Notes under the pieces: model-generated
Seen by the model: the letters and a program-made list of their open reading frames with translations, nothing else
Databases searched by the model: none
Told to the model about the DNA's origin: nothing
From: Cytophagales bacterium
Lineage (GTDB): Bacteria > Bacteroidota > Bacteroidia > Cytophagales > Spirosomataceae
DNA length: 38,132 nucleotides
NCBI GenBank assembly: GCA_004292855.1
Contig: RDXN01000099.1
Coordinates: 1-38,132, forward strand
Reading direction: 5' to 3'
Made by a program: the position numbers and the translations under genes
Shown: positions 15,800 through 25,389 of the stretch, piece by piece
Layout of the letters: every line of letters begins with the position of its first letter
Position numbering within the stretch: position 1 is the first letter of the stretch

Positions 15800-18349
15800 T
15801 TGCGCCCTTTTCTCCTCATAATCTGGCTGTTTCCCCTATGGGTTACGGCCCAGCCCGACACGGCCCGTTCATCGTTTTTCACCACCCGACTGGGCGAATA
15901 TAACCCCACTCGAACGCTCGTCCATAACCTGCTCCACACCCAACTCGACCTACGTTTCGACCCGTCGAAACGGCAGGCCGCAGGCACGGCAACGCTCCGG
16001 CTGACGCCCTGGTTCTACCCGCAGGATTCGCTTGTTCTGGACGCTAAAGGGTTTTTGATTGAGAGCGTTACACTGCTCGATACCAACCGGGCCAAACCGG
16101 GCGCAACACCTCTGCCCTACCGCTACGCCGATGGCCGCAAACTCCGCATTGGCCTCCCCCGCACCTACACCCGGCGCGACACGTTTACCGTACAAATTCG
16201 CTACACGGCCCGACCCGACGAACTGCCTAAAACCGTGCGCGTTGGCGGGGCAACGTCCGACGATAAGGGGCTATATTTCATCAATCCCGATGGAAAAGAA
16301 GTGGGCAAACCCCGCCAAATCTGGTCGCAGGGCGAAACGGAAGCCAATTCGGCCTGGTTTCCGACGGTCGACACGCCCAACGAGAAAATGACCCAGGATT
16401 TCCGGCTCACGGTCGATAACCGCTACCGGACGCTGTCGAACGGGCAACTAGTTTCGTCCACCAGAAACGCCGATGGCACCCGCACCGACCGTTGGCTTCA
16501 AACTCTCCCCCACGCCCCTTATCTCGCGATGGTGGCCGTGGGCGAGTTTGCCTACGTGCGCGACTCACTGCCCCCCACCCCCGACCGGCGCGGGTTGGAA
16601 GTGAGCTACTACGTCGAACCGGCGTACGGCCCCGTAGCGCGGGGTATTTTCGGGCGGACACCGGCGATGATCACGTTTTTTGAGCGGGCGTTTGGCGTCG
16701 CGTATCCGTGGCACAAATACAGCCAAATGGTGGTGCGCGACTTTGTGAGCGGGGCGATGGAAAACACGACGGCCACTATTCACCAGGAAGGGGTTCAGAT
16801 GGATGCCCGGCAGTTGGTAGACGACAACTCCGACGCTGTAATTTCCCACGAACTCGCCCACCATTGGTTTGGCGATTTAGTTACCTGCGAGTCGTGGGCC
16901 AACTTGCCCCTCAACGAAGCCTTCGCGACCTACGCCGAGTATTTATGGTTCGAACACGCACGGGGCCGCGACGAGGCCGAACTCCACCGTCAAAGCGACC
17001 TGTTCCAATACCTGTCCGAGGCCGAAACCAAGCAGGAACCCCTCGTTCGTTACCGCTACCTCGACCGTGAAGACATGTTCGATTCACATTCGTACCAGAA
17101 AGGCGGGCTAGTGTTGCACCTGCTCCGGCGCGTAGTGGGCGACGAGGCCTTTTTCGCGTCGTTCAAGCAGTATCTGACCAAAAACCGCTTTGGCACCGCC
17201 GAACTCGCCGACCTGCGCGAGGCTTTCGAGACCATTACGGGGCAGGATTTAAACTGGTTTTTTGATCAGTGGTTTCTATCGCCGGGGCATGCCGTGTTGC
17301 GCGTGGAGCAGGCCTACGCGTCGGGTGCGCTCACGCTGACCGTGACCCAACGGCAAGACAGCACGGGCGTGGGGCCGGGGTTTGTATCGGCCTATCGGTT
17401 GCCGCTTTTAGTCGATGTCTGGGTGAAGGGCCAGAAAACGCGCTACGATATTGAGTTAAACCAAGCCCGGCAAACCTTCACGTTTCCGGCTACGCAACAA
17501 CCCGACCTGGTTCTATTCGATGCCGACCAACGCGTGGTGGGCGTGGTTGACCACCCAAAGTCGAAGGCCGAGCGGCAGTTTCAGTTTAAAAACGCCGAAG
17601 GCTACCGCGCCCGTGCCGATGCCCTCAACCTCACACCCGATGAAGGCAACGGGTTCGAGGACCCGGCTCAGGTACAGACGTTATTGGCCGCTCTCGACGA
17701 TCCCCTTTGGCGCATCCGACAACTGGCCTTAAGCCGATTTGTGAACTATACCGGCCCGGCCCTCGGCACCCTCGAACCGCTCGTACGGGTGCGGGCCACG
17801 CGCGACCCCAAATCAGCGGTGCGGGCCGAAGCACTAGCCACGCTAGCCACGTTCCGAAACCCCGCCAACAGCACTGTCTTTAAAGCTGCTTTGTCCGATT
17901 CGTCGTATGCGGTGGTAGCCGTAGCCCTCGAAAACTACCTCAAAAATAAACCCGCCGACGCCAACGCTGTGGCCGCTCAATATGCCCGCACAACCACCAA
18001 CGGGGCTGTTTTGGGTGCCTTAGCGGAGTATTACGCCGATATAGCCGACCCGCGCCAGTATGAGTGGTTTAATAACACACTCGCCCGTATCAAATCAGGT
18101 GAACGGTACAACTTTTTGCTGGCCTACGGCAAGTATTTGCTGCTCTCAACCCCTACCCTTCAAAAACGTGCCTTGCCCACCCTGGAGGTCATCGCCCGTG
18201 CCGATGCCAGCCCCTACGCCCGCTTCGGAGCCTATCAGGCCCTCGGACTCCTGCTTGATCTTCCCGGCGTCGACAAACTTCGCGCCGATATTCGGGCCAC
18301 CGAAAAAGACGAGCAGCTACGAGCCATTTACAAGCAAATGGGCGAGTGA
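15800..18349 (+). CDS. Extracytoplasmic M1 family aminopeptidase
   Basis: An 849-residue zinc aminopeptidase with signal peptide MRPFLLIIWLFPLWVTA (start codon TTG at 15800; no ATG gives the signal). Order of parts: N-terminal beta domain (HTQLDLRFDPSKRQAAGTATL), catalytic domain with the exopeptidase motif GAMEN (318-322), zinc site HELAH (H350, E351, H354) with third ligand E373 in LNEAFATYAEY, and transition-state Tyr Y432 in SYQKGGLVLHLL. A beta-sandwich follows, then a C-terminal HEAT-like helical repeat region (from about residue 620). It removes N-terminal residues from peptides in the periplasm or at the surface. It ends 4 nt from the end of the opposite-strand FN3 gene, and its last codons form half of a hairpin. 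Confidence 0.95.
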   Translation: MRPFLLIIWLFPLWVTAQPDTARSSFFTTRLGEYNPTRTLVHNLLHTQLDLRFDPSKRQAAGTATLRLTPWFYPQDSLVLDAKGFLIESVTLLDTNRAKPGATPLPYRYADGRKLRIGLPRTYTRRDTFTVQIRYTARPDELPKTVRVGGATSDDKGLYFINPDGKEVGKPRQIWSQGETEANSAWFPTVDTPNEKMTQDFRLTVDNRYRTLSNGQLVSSTRNADGTRTDRWLQTLPHAPYLAMVAVGEFAYVRDSLPPTPDRRGLEVSYYVEPAYGPVARGIFGRTPAMITFFERAFGVAYPWHKYSQMVVRDFVSGAMENTTATIHQEGVQMDARQLVDDNSDAVISHELAHHWFGDLVTCESWANLPLNEAFATYAEYLWFEHARGRDEAELHRQSDLFQYLSEAETKQEPLVRYRYLDREDMFDSHSYQKGGLVLHLLRRVVGDEAFFASFKQYLTKNRFGTAELADLREAFETITGQDLNWFFDQWFLSPGHAVLRVEQAYASGALTLTVTQRQDSTGVGPGFVSAYRLPLLVDVWVKGQKTRYDIELNQARQTFTFPATQQPDLVLFDADQRVVGVVDHPKSKAERQFQFKNAEGYRARADALNLTPDEGNGFEDPAQVQTLLAALDDPLWRIRQLALSRFVNYTGPALGTLEPLVRVRATRDPKSAVRAEALATLATFRNPANSTVFKAALSDSSYAVVAVALENYLKNKPADANAVAAQYARTTTNGAVLGALAEYYADIADPRQYEWFNNTLARIKSGERYNFLLAYGKYLLLSTPTLQKRALPTLEVIARADASPYARFGAYQALGLLLDLPGVDKLRADIRATEKDEQLRAIYKQMGE

Positions 18350-18372
18350 GTTTTTACAACTCGCCCACTTGC
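18334..18372. terminator. Hairpin formed by the 3' ends of two convergent coding sequences
   Basis: GCAAATGGGCGAGT (18334-18347) pairs with ACTCGCCCACTTGC (18359-18372) over 14 bp with one mismatch; the loop is 18348-18358 and includes TTTTT. The arms encode the last residues of the M1 peptidase and of the FN3 protein, and the loop holds most of both stop codons. It is a likely bidirectional terminator embedded in coding sequence. Confidence 0.6.
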
Positions 18373-21300
18373 AACCGGCCCATGCCTCTGAATCGTAAGC
18401 TGCCCCCGTTTTCCAACTGAATCCGTTGGGTTTGGGCGGGCCGGTAAGGTGGCACCGTGACCGAATGGCGCACCTGCACACGGTTGGTGGGGCCGGGCAG
18501 GGTTGCCGCCGACCAGATACTCGCGTCGGTCCAATCGCCGGGCAGCACCGTGTAGAAACCGGATCGGTCGGGCAGGGTTGTGAAATTGGTTGGCGACACC
18601 GTGGCCGTTTCAACCCCGCAGTTGCCGGTCATCTGCCATTCGTAGGTTGTGTTGCCCGTCAGCCCCGTCAGTCCATACGGTGTGGTCGTGATGGGCGTTT
18701 GGTTCCAGGCAGTTTGCCCAAACGGACGCCAGCGGAGCGTAAACGACACGTCGGGCAGGCCACCCAACCACACAATCTGTGCGCTGTTGCTCGTCAGGCT
18801 TGTGGCCAATGGATAGGTGATGTTGGGGGCGGGGGGTGCAGTAACCGAATACGCTCCCGTTGGACAATTCGAAAAATAGTAGGTTACCTGCCCAAAGCCA
18901 GTGTCGGTCAGGCCGTCGGTACATTCGGTGCGTAGCCGGAAATAATAGGCCTGTCCGGGTTGCAAGCCCGTCAGCACATACGGTGAGATAACGCCCGGTA
19001 CCGACTGCCACGTGGTTTGCCCAAACACCTGCCACTGAAGCGTCATACTCCCCCCATCGGCGGGCCAGTTTATGGTCGCGCTTGTCCCATTTCGGGGGGT
19101 GATCGTTGGCTGTGGTGCCGCTCGGCACTTGGTCAGAAACTGCCCGGTCGAGGCAAAATTGGTTGTACCCGGTGGGTTGCAGGTAGTCAGTACGCGCCAT
19201 TCGTAGACCGTGCCGGGTTGCAGGCCCGTTAACTCATACGAAGTCGTGTTGACCGCGATGGGCGCGGGCCAGGTGGTGCTCCCCAACGGACGAACCTGAA
19301 TCGACACGGGTACGCTACTCGCCGTTGTGGGGGCAAAACGGGCTGTTGTCGGGTTAGGCACCGACACCTCGATTCCCGACCCGCAACCGCCCGTCGTAAA
19401 GGTGGGGCCACCCCAGTCGGTGGGCGGTGTGTTGTCGGCGCAAACCCGGTACAGTTGATACTCGTACGTTGTGATGGGCAACAAACCCGTTATGACCGAT
19501 GTCAGACTGGTCAGTGAAATCGTTTGCCAATCGCTCGTACCCGACCGGTAGCGGAAGGTAGCCGCAACCGGCTCCGTCAGGCCGGGTAGCTCAGTCAGGG
19601 TGAGGGTAAGCGAGTTTGGCCCAATCGGGTAACCAAGGCTTATGGTTTGAAAGTCAGGGCAGCGCGTATCGAACCCTGCCACCCACGACCAGGGGCCGCG
19701 CTCGCCCGTTGCCCCATCCACCCAACGAACCTGCCAGTTGTAGGTTGTATTGGGTAGCAAACCACTCACCACCACCGATTGGCTCGTTGTCGGCGTGGGA
19801 GTGCCCCAGTCGGTAGTACGGGCTAGCCGGAGTCGAACCTCATAACCCGAAACCACGCCCCGACCAACCCACGACAAGCGCACAGCCGTTTGACTAACCA
19901 GATCGCTGTTGTTGGGATCAGCCGACCGCATAAAAAACTGATTTTCGGCAGGATTAATGGTAACAGGATTAGTGTAGCCCGACCATTGGCCGTCTGTACA
20001 CAGCCCCCGCACGCGCCACTCGTAGGCTTGTGCTATACCCAGGCCGGTAAGCGTGTAAGGAGTCGGTTGGGTGGTCGTGACGGTGGCCCAGGGAAGTTCG
20101 CCACGGGGACGGTACTGAATCTCGAACAACCCGTTGGTGCCCCCCCGGCTCCACGCCAACTCCACACGCCCGCCCACAATAGAACCGGGGTATTGATTAG
20201 GCACGACCGGGGGCAGGCAGCGATTGTTGAACGAGAGACTTGCGCTGTAGTTCGACAGACCAAAGACTCCACACACCGTCCGAACCTGATACTCGTAGGG
20301 CAGGTTGGCGGTCAGGTCGTGTACCATGAATGTGCCATCGGTCGTGGTGGACAAGCTTTGCCACGGCCCCGGCTCTCCAAACGTCGACCGCCAGCGCAGT
20401 TCAAAGGCGGTTACGTTGGTATTGAAGGTGAACCCCGAAGCGGGTTTGATCCAGGCGGAGGTCACTGTTTGCCGGACTACCGACGAAAAGGGGGGCACCG
20501 GGCAACTCACCGACACCGGCGACGTCATCACCGGGGCCGATTCTCCGGCGTTCGCGCACAGGGCCGTTACCCGGAACTGATACGACTTGTTCAGGTCGAT
20601 GCCCGGAAACGATGCGGGGGGAAGCGCGACTGTCGAGACGGTGTTCCAATCGGGTTCGCCCACCGTCCGACGCTCCACCCGATACGTGGCATTCGGCACG
20701 CTGCCCCAATACAGGGAGATCGTGCCGAGCAACGACGCCACATTGGCATTCAGCGATTGTGGAGCCGGGCAGGTAGTCGAGAACGTCCGGGTAATGAACG
20801 CCGTCGGGCTGGGGTTGGGCGCACACACCGCCCCCACCCGAAACTCATAGGCTGTGTTGGGTTGCAGGTTACTGAGCGAATACCGCCCGGTGGTCAGGCC
20901 GGTTACGGTCGAGTAGCTGCCCCCCGAAGCGGGTCGCCATTGCAACTCGTAGAGGCCCGTGCCACCCTCGCTCCATTGCAATTCGGCGGCAGTGGCGTTC
21001 GGTTGGGCGTTTGCAGTTGTGGGCACGTAGCACCCCGGCGTCACGGTCCGTATGGCCGAATAGTCGGTGTAGATACCGGGCGAGCATCGCCGACGAACGC
21101 GGATTTCGTACGACTGCCCGGCGGTTAGGTCTTCGAGCGTATGGACACCGTTGGTCAGGTTCGCAACCGTGTTCCAGTCGGTAATGCCCTGTGCCCGCCA
21201 TTGCAGGTCATAGGGGGTGGTGAGGTCGGTGTTGTTCCAGTGAACGCCCGCCCAGTTGGTGCCAACAGGTACGTAAGTGATGCCCGGCACCGCACACTCG

Positions 21301-22469
21301 GTTGTGAACGTAAACTCATTGGTGGGTTGCCCAACCGCACCCGGCACACACATAGCCCACACCCGCGCCAGATACACGGTGTTTGGATTGAGATTTTGCA
21401 GCAGATAACTCGTTCCGGTCAGGCCCCGGACGGTTGTTCGACTGCTTGCCCCCTGCTCCCACCATTCGAGTTCGTAGGTCCCCCCGAACCCTTCCAGCCC
21501 ACCCCAGGCAATCCGAATCGACGTAGGCGTAGGCCGTTCTCCGCGTATGCCGCCGGGTGGCATACATTGAACCGCCAAGTTACTCCCGGCAACATAGGCC
21601 GTCGATGAACCATTAGGGCAACGTTGCCGCACTTGCCACTCGTGGTTTGTGCCCTGTTGTAGCATCGGGAACGTGTATTGGGTGTTGTTGAGGTCGTTTA
21701 CCTCGGTCCAGGTCACCCCATTTACAGGCCGATAGCGAAGATCGAAACGCGCATTGATCTCATAACTGGTCCATGAAACCCGCACCAGATCGGACCGCAC
21801 AATGTCGTTTGTGAGTTGCTGCGGGGTCTGGCAGGATGGCGCAAACGCGGGGCCATCTACCGCTTCTGACCGGGCTAGCTCGTCGCACACACTCCGAACC
21901 CGCCACGCATACGTAGCCTGTTCGGAGAGGTCATCGAGCGTGATTGAGGGATAAAACGACTCGGTCGAAGATACCCGGCTCCAGGTTGGATCGCCCACTC
22001 GTCGCCACTCCAGTTCGTGCCGGGTAGCATTAAGTCCCGGTTGCCAGCTAAGCACGGTCCGGCTGCTGCTCCTGCTGGTCGCGGTGAGTGCTGTTGGCAG
22101 CCCGCACCGGGTCTGAACCGTTTGCGTAACCGACCAATCGCCTACCTGATTAGGGCCACACCGAACCCGTACCCGCCATTCGTAGGTGGTGTTGGCGGTC
22201 AGATCGAACAGGAGGTAGCTGTTCCCAAACAAGTCTGTCAGGGTTGTCCAGTCGGTGCTACCCTGTGCTCGCCATTGCAACTCGTGTGGCAGAGCATACG
22301 CCCCATCGAACCACTGCAAGGTAACGCGAGTCGCCTGGGGTTGGTAGTTAGTGAGATACGTAACGGTCGGGCAAGCCGTTGTCGACATAGGCTGGGCGCA
22401 TGCGGGTAACCCCAGATAGGCACTCACGATCCCAAGCAGTAAGAAAATAGAGCGTAAACGGTGAGCCAT
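18354..22469 (-). CDS. Large secreted protein with about 14 fibronectin type III modules
   Basis: A 1371-residue secreted protein. The signal peptide is MAHRLRSIFLLLGIVSAYLG with cleavage near ACA/Q; an upstream in-frame ATG at 22517 is less likely. The mature part is a string of FN3 modules of about 85-95 residues. I count 14 copies of the strand-F pattern (T/A)YEWRVRxxC or variants, each preceded by YxLTGLxPxTT and by xLQWR. Most modules carry Cys after the YEWRV strand and another near the module start, suggesting one disulfide each. The last about 65 residues (GDWTDASIWSAATLPGP and onward) form a different beta-rich piece that in relatives often precedes a sorting domain; no clear type IX secretion C-terminal signal is seen. 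A role in adhesion, matrix or glycan binding is inferred from the FN3 content only. Confidence 0.9.
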   Translation of the reverse strand: MAHRLRSIFLLLGIVSAYLGLPACAQPMSTTACPTVTYLTNYQPQATRVTLQWFDGAYALPHELQWRAQGSTDWTTLTDLFGNSYLLFDLTANTTYEWRVRVRCGPNQVGDWSVTQTVQTRCGLPTALTATSRSSSRTVLSWQPGLNATRHELEWRRVGDPTWSRVSSTESFYPSITLDDLSEQATYAWRVRSVCDELARSEAVDGPAFAPSCQTPQQLTNDIVRSDLVRVSWTSYEINARFDLRYRPVNGVTWTEVNDLNNTQYTFPMLQQGTNHEWQVRQRCPNGSSTAYVAGSNLAVQCMPPGGIRGERPTPTSIRIAWGGLEGFGGTYELEWWEQGASSRTTVRGLTGTSYLLQNLNPNTVYLARVWAMCVPGAVGQPTNEFTFTTECAVPGITYVPVGTNWAGVHWNNTDLTTPYDLQWRAQGITDWNTVANLTNGVHTLEDLTAGQSYEIRVRRRCSPGIYTDYSAIRTVTPGCYVPTTANAQPNATAAELQWSEGGTGLYELQWRPASGGSYSTVTGLTTGRYSLSNLQPNTAYEFRVGAVCAPNPSPTAFITRTFSTTCPAPQSLNANVASLLGTISLYWGSVPNATYRVERRTVGEPDWNTVSTVALPPASFPGIDLNKSYQFRVTALCANAGESAPVMTSPVSVSCPVPPFSSVVRQTVTSAWIKPASGFTFNTNVTAFELRWRSTFGEPGPWQSLSTTTDGTFMVHDLTANLPYEYQVRTVCGVFGLSNYSASLSFNNRCLPPVVPNQYPGSIVGGRVELAWSRGGTNGLFEIQYRPRGELPWATVTTTQPTPYTLTGLGIAQAYEWRVRGLCTDGQWSGYTNPVTINPAENQFFMRSADPNNSDLVSQTAVRLSWVGRGVVSGYEVRLRLARTTDWGTPTPTTSQSVVVSGLLPNTTYNWQVRWVDGATGERGPWSWVAGFDTRCPDFQTISLGYPIGPNSLTLTLTELPGLTEPVAATFRYRSGTSDWQTISLTSLTSVITGLLPITTYEYQLYRVCADNTPPTDWGGPTFTTGGCGSGIEVSVPNPTTARFAPTTASSVPVSIQVRPLGSTTWPAPIAVNTTSYELTGLQPGTVYEWRVLTTCNPPGTTNFASTGQFLTKCRAAPQPTITPRNGTSATINWPADGGSMTLQWQVFGQTTWQSVPGVISPYVLTGLQPGQAYYFRLRTECTDGLTDTGFGQVTYYFSNCPTGAYSVTAPPAPNITYPLATSLTSNSAQIVWLGGLPDVSFTLRWRPFGQTAWNQTPITTTPYGLTGLTGNTTYEWQMTGNCGVETATVSPTNFTTLPDRSGFYTVLPGDWTDASIWSAATLPGPTNRVQVRHSVTVPPYRPAQTQRIQLENGGSLRFRGMGRLQVGEL

Positions 22470-22593
22470 AGAGCAGTTGACAGATGAAAGCAAATTGAGT
22501 TTAGCAACAGGAGTCAAATCGGACCAGAACCGTTGTAGTAAGCCATAAAAAAAGTCAGTCCATTCCTATCCTGTCCCATATCCTAACTTTCCG

Positions 22594-22623
22594 TTTGGTT
22601 TGGAGTTACCAATAGTACTTTTG
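22594..22623 (+). promoter_or_regulatory. Bacteroidota-type promoter of the histidine kinase gene
   Basis: TTTG (22594-22597), 18-nt spacer, TACTTTTG (22616-22623), an exact TAnnTTTG match. The expected transcription start is around 22630, giving a leader of about 30 nt before ATG 22661. Confidence 0.6.
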
Positions 22624-22660
22624 TTTGCAACATCAAAAATCCACATTGGCCTAATACATC

Positions 22661-24208
22661 ATGAACAATCCGTCAACAAAAGTTGACATGATGCCTACTA
22701 ACCTTTGGCAGAAAGCCCTCGACCATTCAGCGAGTGGGATACTCGTGTACGAGCTGGTTAAGCACGGGAATGAGTCTCCTCCCCAGTTCCTGATTCAGCT
22801 AGCCAACCGGCAAGCCGAAGCGATGCTCGGTCACAGCCGTGAGGAACTGGTGGGCCGTTTTGCTCACGATTTGTTTCCGAGGTCAGAAGGGCACGTATTA
22901 TGGACTGATATTGAGCGGGCTATTACATCCAAAACCGGGAGCAAACGTGACCTGTTCTACCACATTGCCCGGTCGGGCATGGCGGCCTGGTTCAGCGTAA
23001 CCATCGACCCTATTGCCGACAGCCGTTGCGCTGTTGTTTCTTTTGTCGACATCACCGAATGGAAGCAGGCACAGCAACACCTGCTCGAAGACTCTATCCT
23101 GTTCAAAGCCCTCTCGTCGACGGTACCGGAGATGGGCGTTGTCGCCGTCGATTTTTTTCGCAAAGTCGCCCTGGCCAACGGGCGAATTCCGGGGCTATTT
23201 AGGAGCAGTAATCCAGACGATCTGATTGGAAGGCGGTTTGTCGACGCCATCGAACAGGAGTTTATGGGCGACTGGGAAACCTACATCCGAACGGCTTTCG
23301 ACGGCGAACAGCATTATTTCACCGATCACTGGGGAGGCTGGCGGTGGGAGGTGTACGTGGGTCCGGTGCGCAACGCAAATGGGCAAATCGTGATGGTGCT
23401 GGTTGTCTACAAAAACGTGTCTGAGCAATACCAGCAACAACAGGCCCTGCAACAGGCCAATGTGTCGTTGCACCGCTCCAACGAAGACCTCGAACGGTTC
23501 GCCTATGTAGCCTCGCACGATTTGCAGGAACCCCTGCGCAAAATCCGCTCCTTTGGCGACCTGCTCAAGGCTCGCTACGCCGACCAACTCGACGGTATGG
23601 GCGTCGATCTGGTGGATCGGATGCAGTCGGGGGCCAACCGGATGGATGAGTTAATTCGATCAATCCTGGCGTTCTCACGGGTTAACTCCACCCCGCTCGC
23701 CCCCGCTACAGTTATTCTCGAAGACCTTTTCAATGGCATTCAGGCTGATCTGGAGATGGTTATTCAGGAGAAAAAGGCCATTATAACCGTTCAGCCCCCC
23801 TTGCCAATGGTGCCCGGCGACGAGGCCCAACTGCGGCAATTATTTCAGAACCTGATCACAAACGCCCTGAAATTTATGAGTCCGGGTGCAGAACCCCGCA
23901 TAACCATCTCAGCTCGAATAGTCAGCGGCACCGATGTTGGCGATCATCCGCCCGCAGGCCGGGACCCGCAAACCCAGTATGCCGAAATCAGCGTGGCTGA
24001 TAACGGCATCGGGATTGCGAAAGAAAACTTCGAGAAGATATTCAAACTATTTACGCGCCTGCACGGGCGCACCGCCTACACCGGTACGGGCATCGGCCTG
24101 GCAACCACTAAGCGGGTGGCCGAGAACCACGGCGGTACCATTCTGGTCGACAGTGAGGAGGGCCGGGGCACCACCTTCCGGGTGTATCTGCCGGTTAAAA
24201 GTTCTTAG
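22661..24208 (+). CDS. Soluble PAS-domain sensor histidine kinase
   Basis: A 515-residue kinase without membrane segments, so it probably senses a cytosolic signal. Two PAS-like domains occupy about 12-135 (LANRQAEAMLGHSREELVGR) and about 140-255. A short Gln-rich coiled coil (YQQQQALQQANVSLHRSNED) leads to the HisKA domain, with the phospho-accepting H286 in YVASHDLQEPLRKI. The ATPase domain has N-box LRQLFQNLITNALKFM (about 390-405), G1 VADNGIGIAKENF and G2 GTGIGLATTKRVAENHGG near the end. It is of the phytochrome-like or HWE-unlike HisKA class common in Cytophagales. No response regulator is next to it, so its partner is elsewhere. Its 3' end overlaps the convergent sodA remnant by 14 nt. 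Confidence 0.93.
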   Translation: MNNPSTKVDMMPTNLWQKALDHSASGILVYELVKHGNESPPQFLIQLANRQAEAMLGHSREELVGRFAHDLFPRSEGHVLWTDIERAITSKTGSKRDLFYHIARSGMAAWFSVTIDPIADSRCAVVSFVDITEWKQAQQHLLEDSILFKALSSTVPEMGVVAVDFFRKVALANGRIPGLFRSSNPDDLIGRRFVDAIEQEFMGDWETYIRTAFDGEQHYFTDHWGGWRWEVYVGPVRNANGQIVMVLVVYKNVSEQYQQQQALQQANVSLHRSNEDLERFAYVASHDLQEPLRKIRSFGDLLKARYADQLDGMGVDLVDRMQSGANRMDELIRSILAFSRVNSTPLAPATVILEDLFNGIQADLEMVIQEKKAIITVQPPLPMVPGDEAQLRQLFQNLITNALKFMSPGAEPRITISARIVSGTDVGDHPPAGRDPQTQYAEISVADNGIGIAKENFEKIFKLFTRLHGRTAYTGTGIGLATTKRVAENHGGTILVDSEEGRGTTFRVYLPVKSS

Positions 24209-24843
24209 CGATCTTGTCCCAGTCGTATACGTTCCAGGCAGCGGCCACGTAGTCGGGGCGTTTGTTCTGATATTTCAGATAGTAGGCGTGTTCCCACACG
24301 TCGAGTCCCATTAGGGGCGTTCCCTTCTTGTCGGCCAACGCCATCAGCGGGTTGTCCTGATTGGGCGTCGTGGTAATCTCTACCTCATTGCCGTTTTTGA
24401 TGAGCCACACCCAACCGGAGCCAAACCGCGCCGTTGCGGCCTTTCCCCACTCGGTTTTGAAGGTATCGAACGAGCCGTATTTCTTGTTGATGGCGTCGGC
24501 GAGGGCACCTTTGGGCGCACCGCCCCCCTTGGGTCCAATGGTATTCCAGAAAAACGGCGTCGATGCTTTTTACCAGATCGTCGATGCTCATGCTCGCCAT
24601 TTTGATGTTTTCGGGCAGGGCAACGGCCTTGTTCAGGTTATCGACATACGCTTTGTGGTGTTTGCCGTGGTGAATTTCCATCGTGGCCTTATCAATGTGG
24701 GGTTCCAAAGCAGCCGCGTCGAACGGCAACGGAGCCAGTTTGAAGGGGCCTTCGGCCTGAAATAGCCCTAAACCAAACGAACGGGTAGTGGCCATCAGGG
24801 CCGACCCGGCAAAAGCAAGTTTTAAAAACTGAGCGCGATTCAT
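24195..24843 (-). pseudogene. Fe/Mn superoxide dismutase with internal deletion and frameshift
   Basis: The start [20 protein letters not shown] gives an exported form of SodA/SodB. The N-terminal domain is intact to [10 protein letters not shown], with the first metal ligand in [17 protein letters not shown]. The coding frame then shifts: the family's next segment (about 20 residues including NNGGGHxNH and the second metal-ligand His) is missing, and the sequence resumes in another frame with [20 protein letters not shown] near 24550. From there the C-terminal part is intact, including WLIKNG and the DVWEHAYYLKYQNKRPDYV ligand motif (Asp and His). Loss of the second ligand His plus the frameshift should abolish activity. 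An assembly error is possible, as the rest looks well kept. It may have been a periplasmic superoxide defence enzyme. Confidence 0.85.
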
Positions 24844-24886
24844 GCAACAGGTAAGTTTGATGTGATGCACGCAGGGTTGCGTTGGG

Positions 24887-24894
24887 CAAATGTA
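24887..24894 (-). promoter_or_regulatory. Possible -7 box for the sodA remnant
   Basis: On the minus strand this reads TACATTTG, an exact TAnnTTTG match 43 nt before the ATG at 24843. No well-spaced TTTG was found upstream. Confidence 0.35.
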
Positions 24895-25077
24895 CTATGC
24901 CGAGGCTATTTCTGGCACACTCAACTTGGTGTGACTGCGAAAAACGAGCAAACGCACCCATCATCATATCCCTGCATGGGCCGTTCGCTCATTAATTAAC
25001 CCAACATTTAGCTACAAATGGGTTATCGGATAGCAAGCTGAATGATTCAGCCCTTACACAAAAACTCAACTACAACG

Positions 25078-25329
25078 ATGAAAACGTTCGTAATGACTGG
25101 CCTGTGTGCCTTCGCCCTACTGATTGCTATGCCTTCAATGGCTCAGGATGTAGCTCAAGACAAAGCCGAGAAGAAAGAGATGCGTGCTGACAAGAAGCGC
25201 GAGAAAGCCGAGAAGAAAATGGCTAAGGCTCAAACAAAAAACTCGATGGACGACAAATCCGACAAAATGGAAAAGGCCAACAAGAAGATGGAAAAGGCCA
25301 ACAAGAAAGAAATGAAGGCTAACAATTAA
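25078..25329 (+). CDS. Small secreted Lys/Glu-rich protein
   Basis: An 83-residue protein. ATG 25078 (MKTFVMTGLCAFALLIAMPSMA) gives a clean signal peptide cut before QDV; an earlier in-frame ATG at 25042 would add 12 unlikely residues. The mature part (about 60 residues) is highly charged, with KAEKKEMRADKKREKAEKK and a twofold repeat KMEKANKKMEKANKK. It should form an exposed charged helix. No domain is recognised. Small Lys-rich periplasmic proteins of this kind are frequent in Bacteroidota; function unknown. A 19-bp hairpin starts 5 nt after the stop. Confidence 0.65.
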   Translation: MKTFVMTGLCAFALLIAMPSMAQDVAQDKAEKKEMRADKKREKAEKKMAKAQTKNSMDDKSDKMEKANKKMEKANKKEMKANN

Positions 25330-25333
25330 TCTC

Positions 25334-25385
25334 TCTGACAGGATCTACAGGAGAAATCCTGTTTTATCCTGTAGATCCTGTCAGA
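25334..25385. terminator. Perfect 19-bp inverted repeat with ACAGGAT units
   Basis: Arms 25334-25352 and 25367-25385 pair perfectly around a 14-nt loop. The motif (A)CAGGAT recurs inside each arm and, in part, in the loop, as in the repeat-built hairpins elsewhere in this window. It lies between convergent genes (the small secreted protein and recR) and can serve both as terminator. Confidence 0.7.
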
Positions 25386-25389
25386 AAGA

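Noticed and set aside
19890-21128. 412-codon open frame on the plus strand opposite the FN3 gene
   Set aside because: No domain, signal or plausible start context; composition mirrors the GC-rich FN3 codons, so it is a shadow frame.
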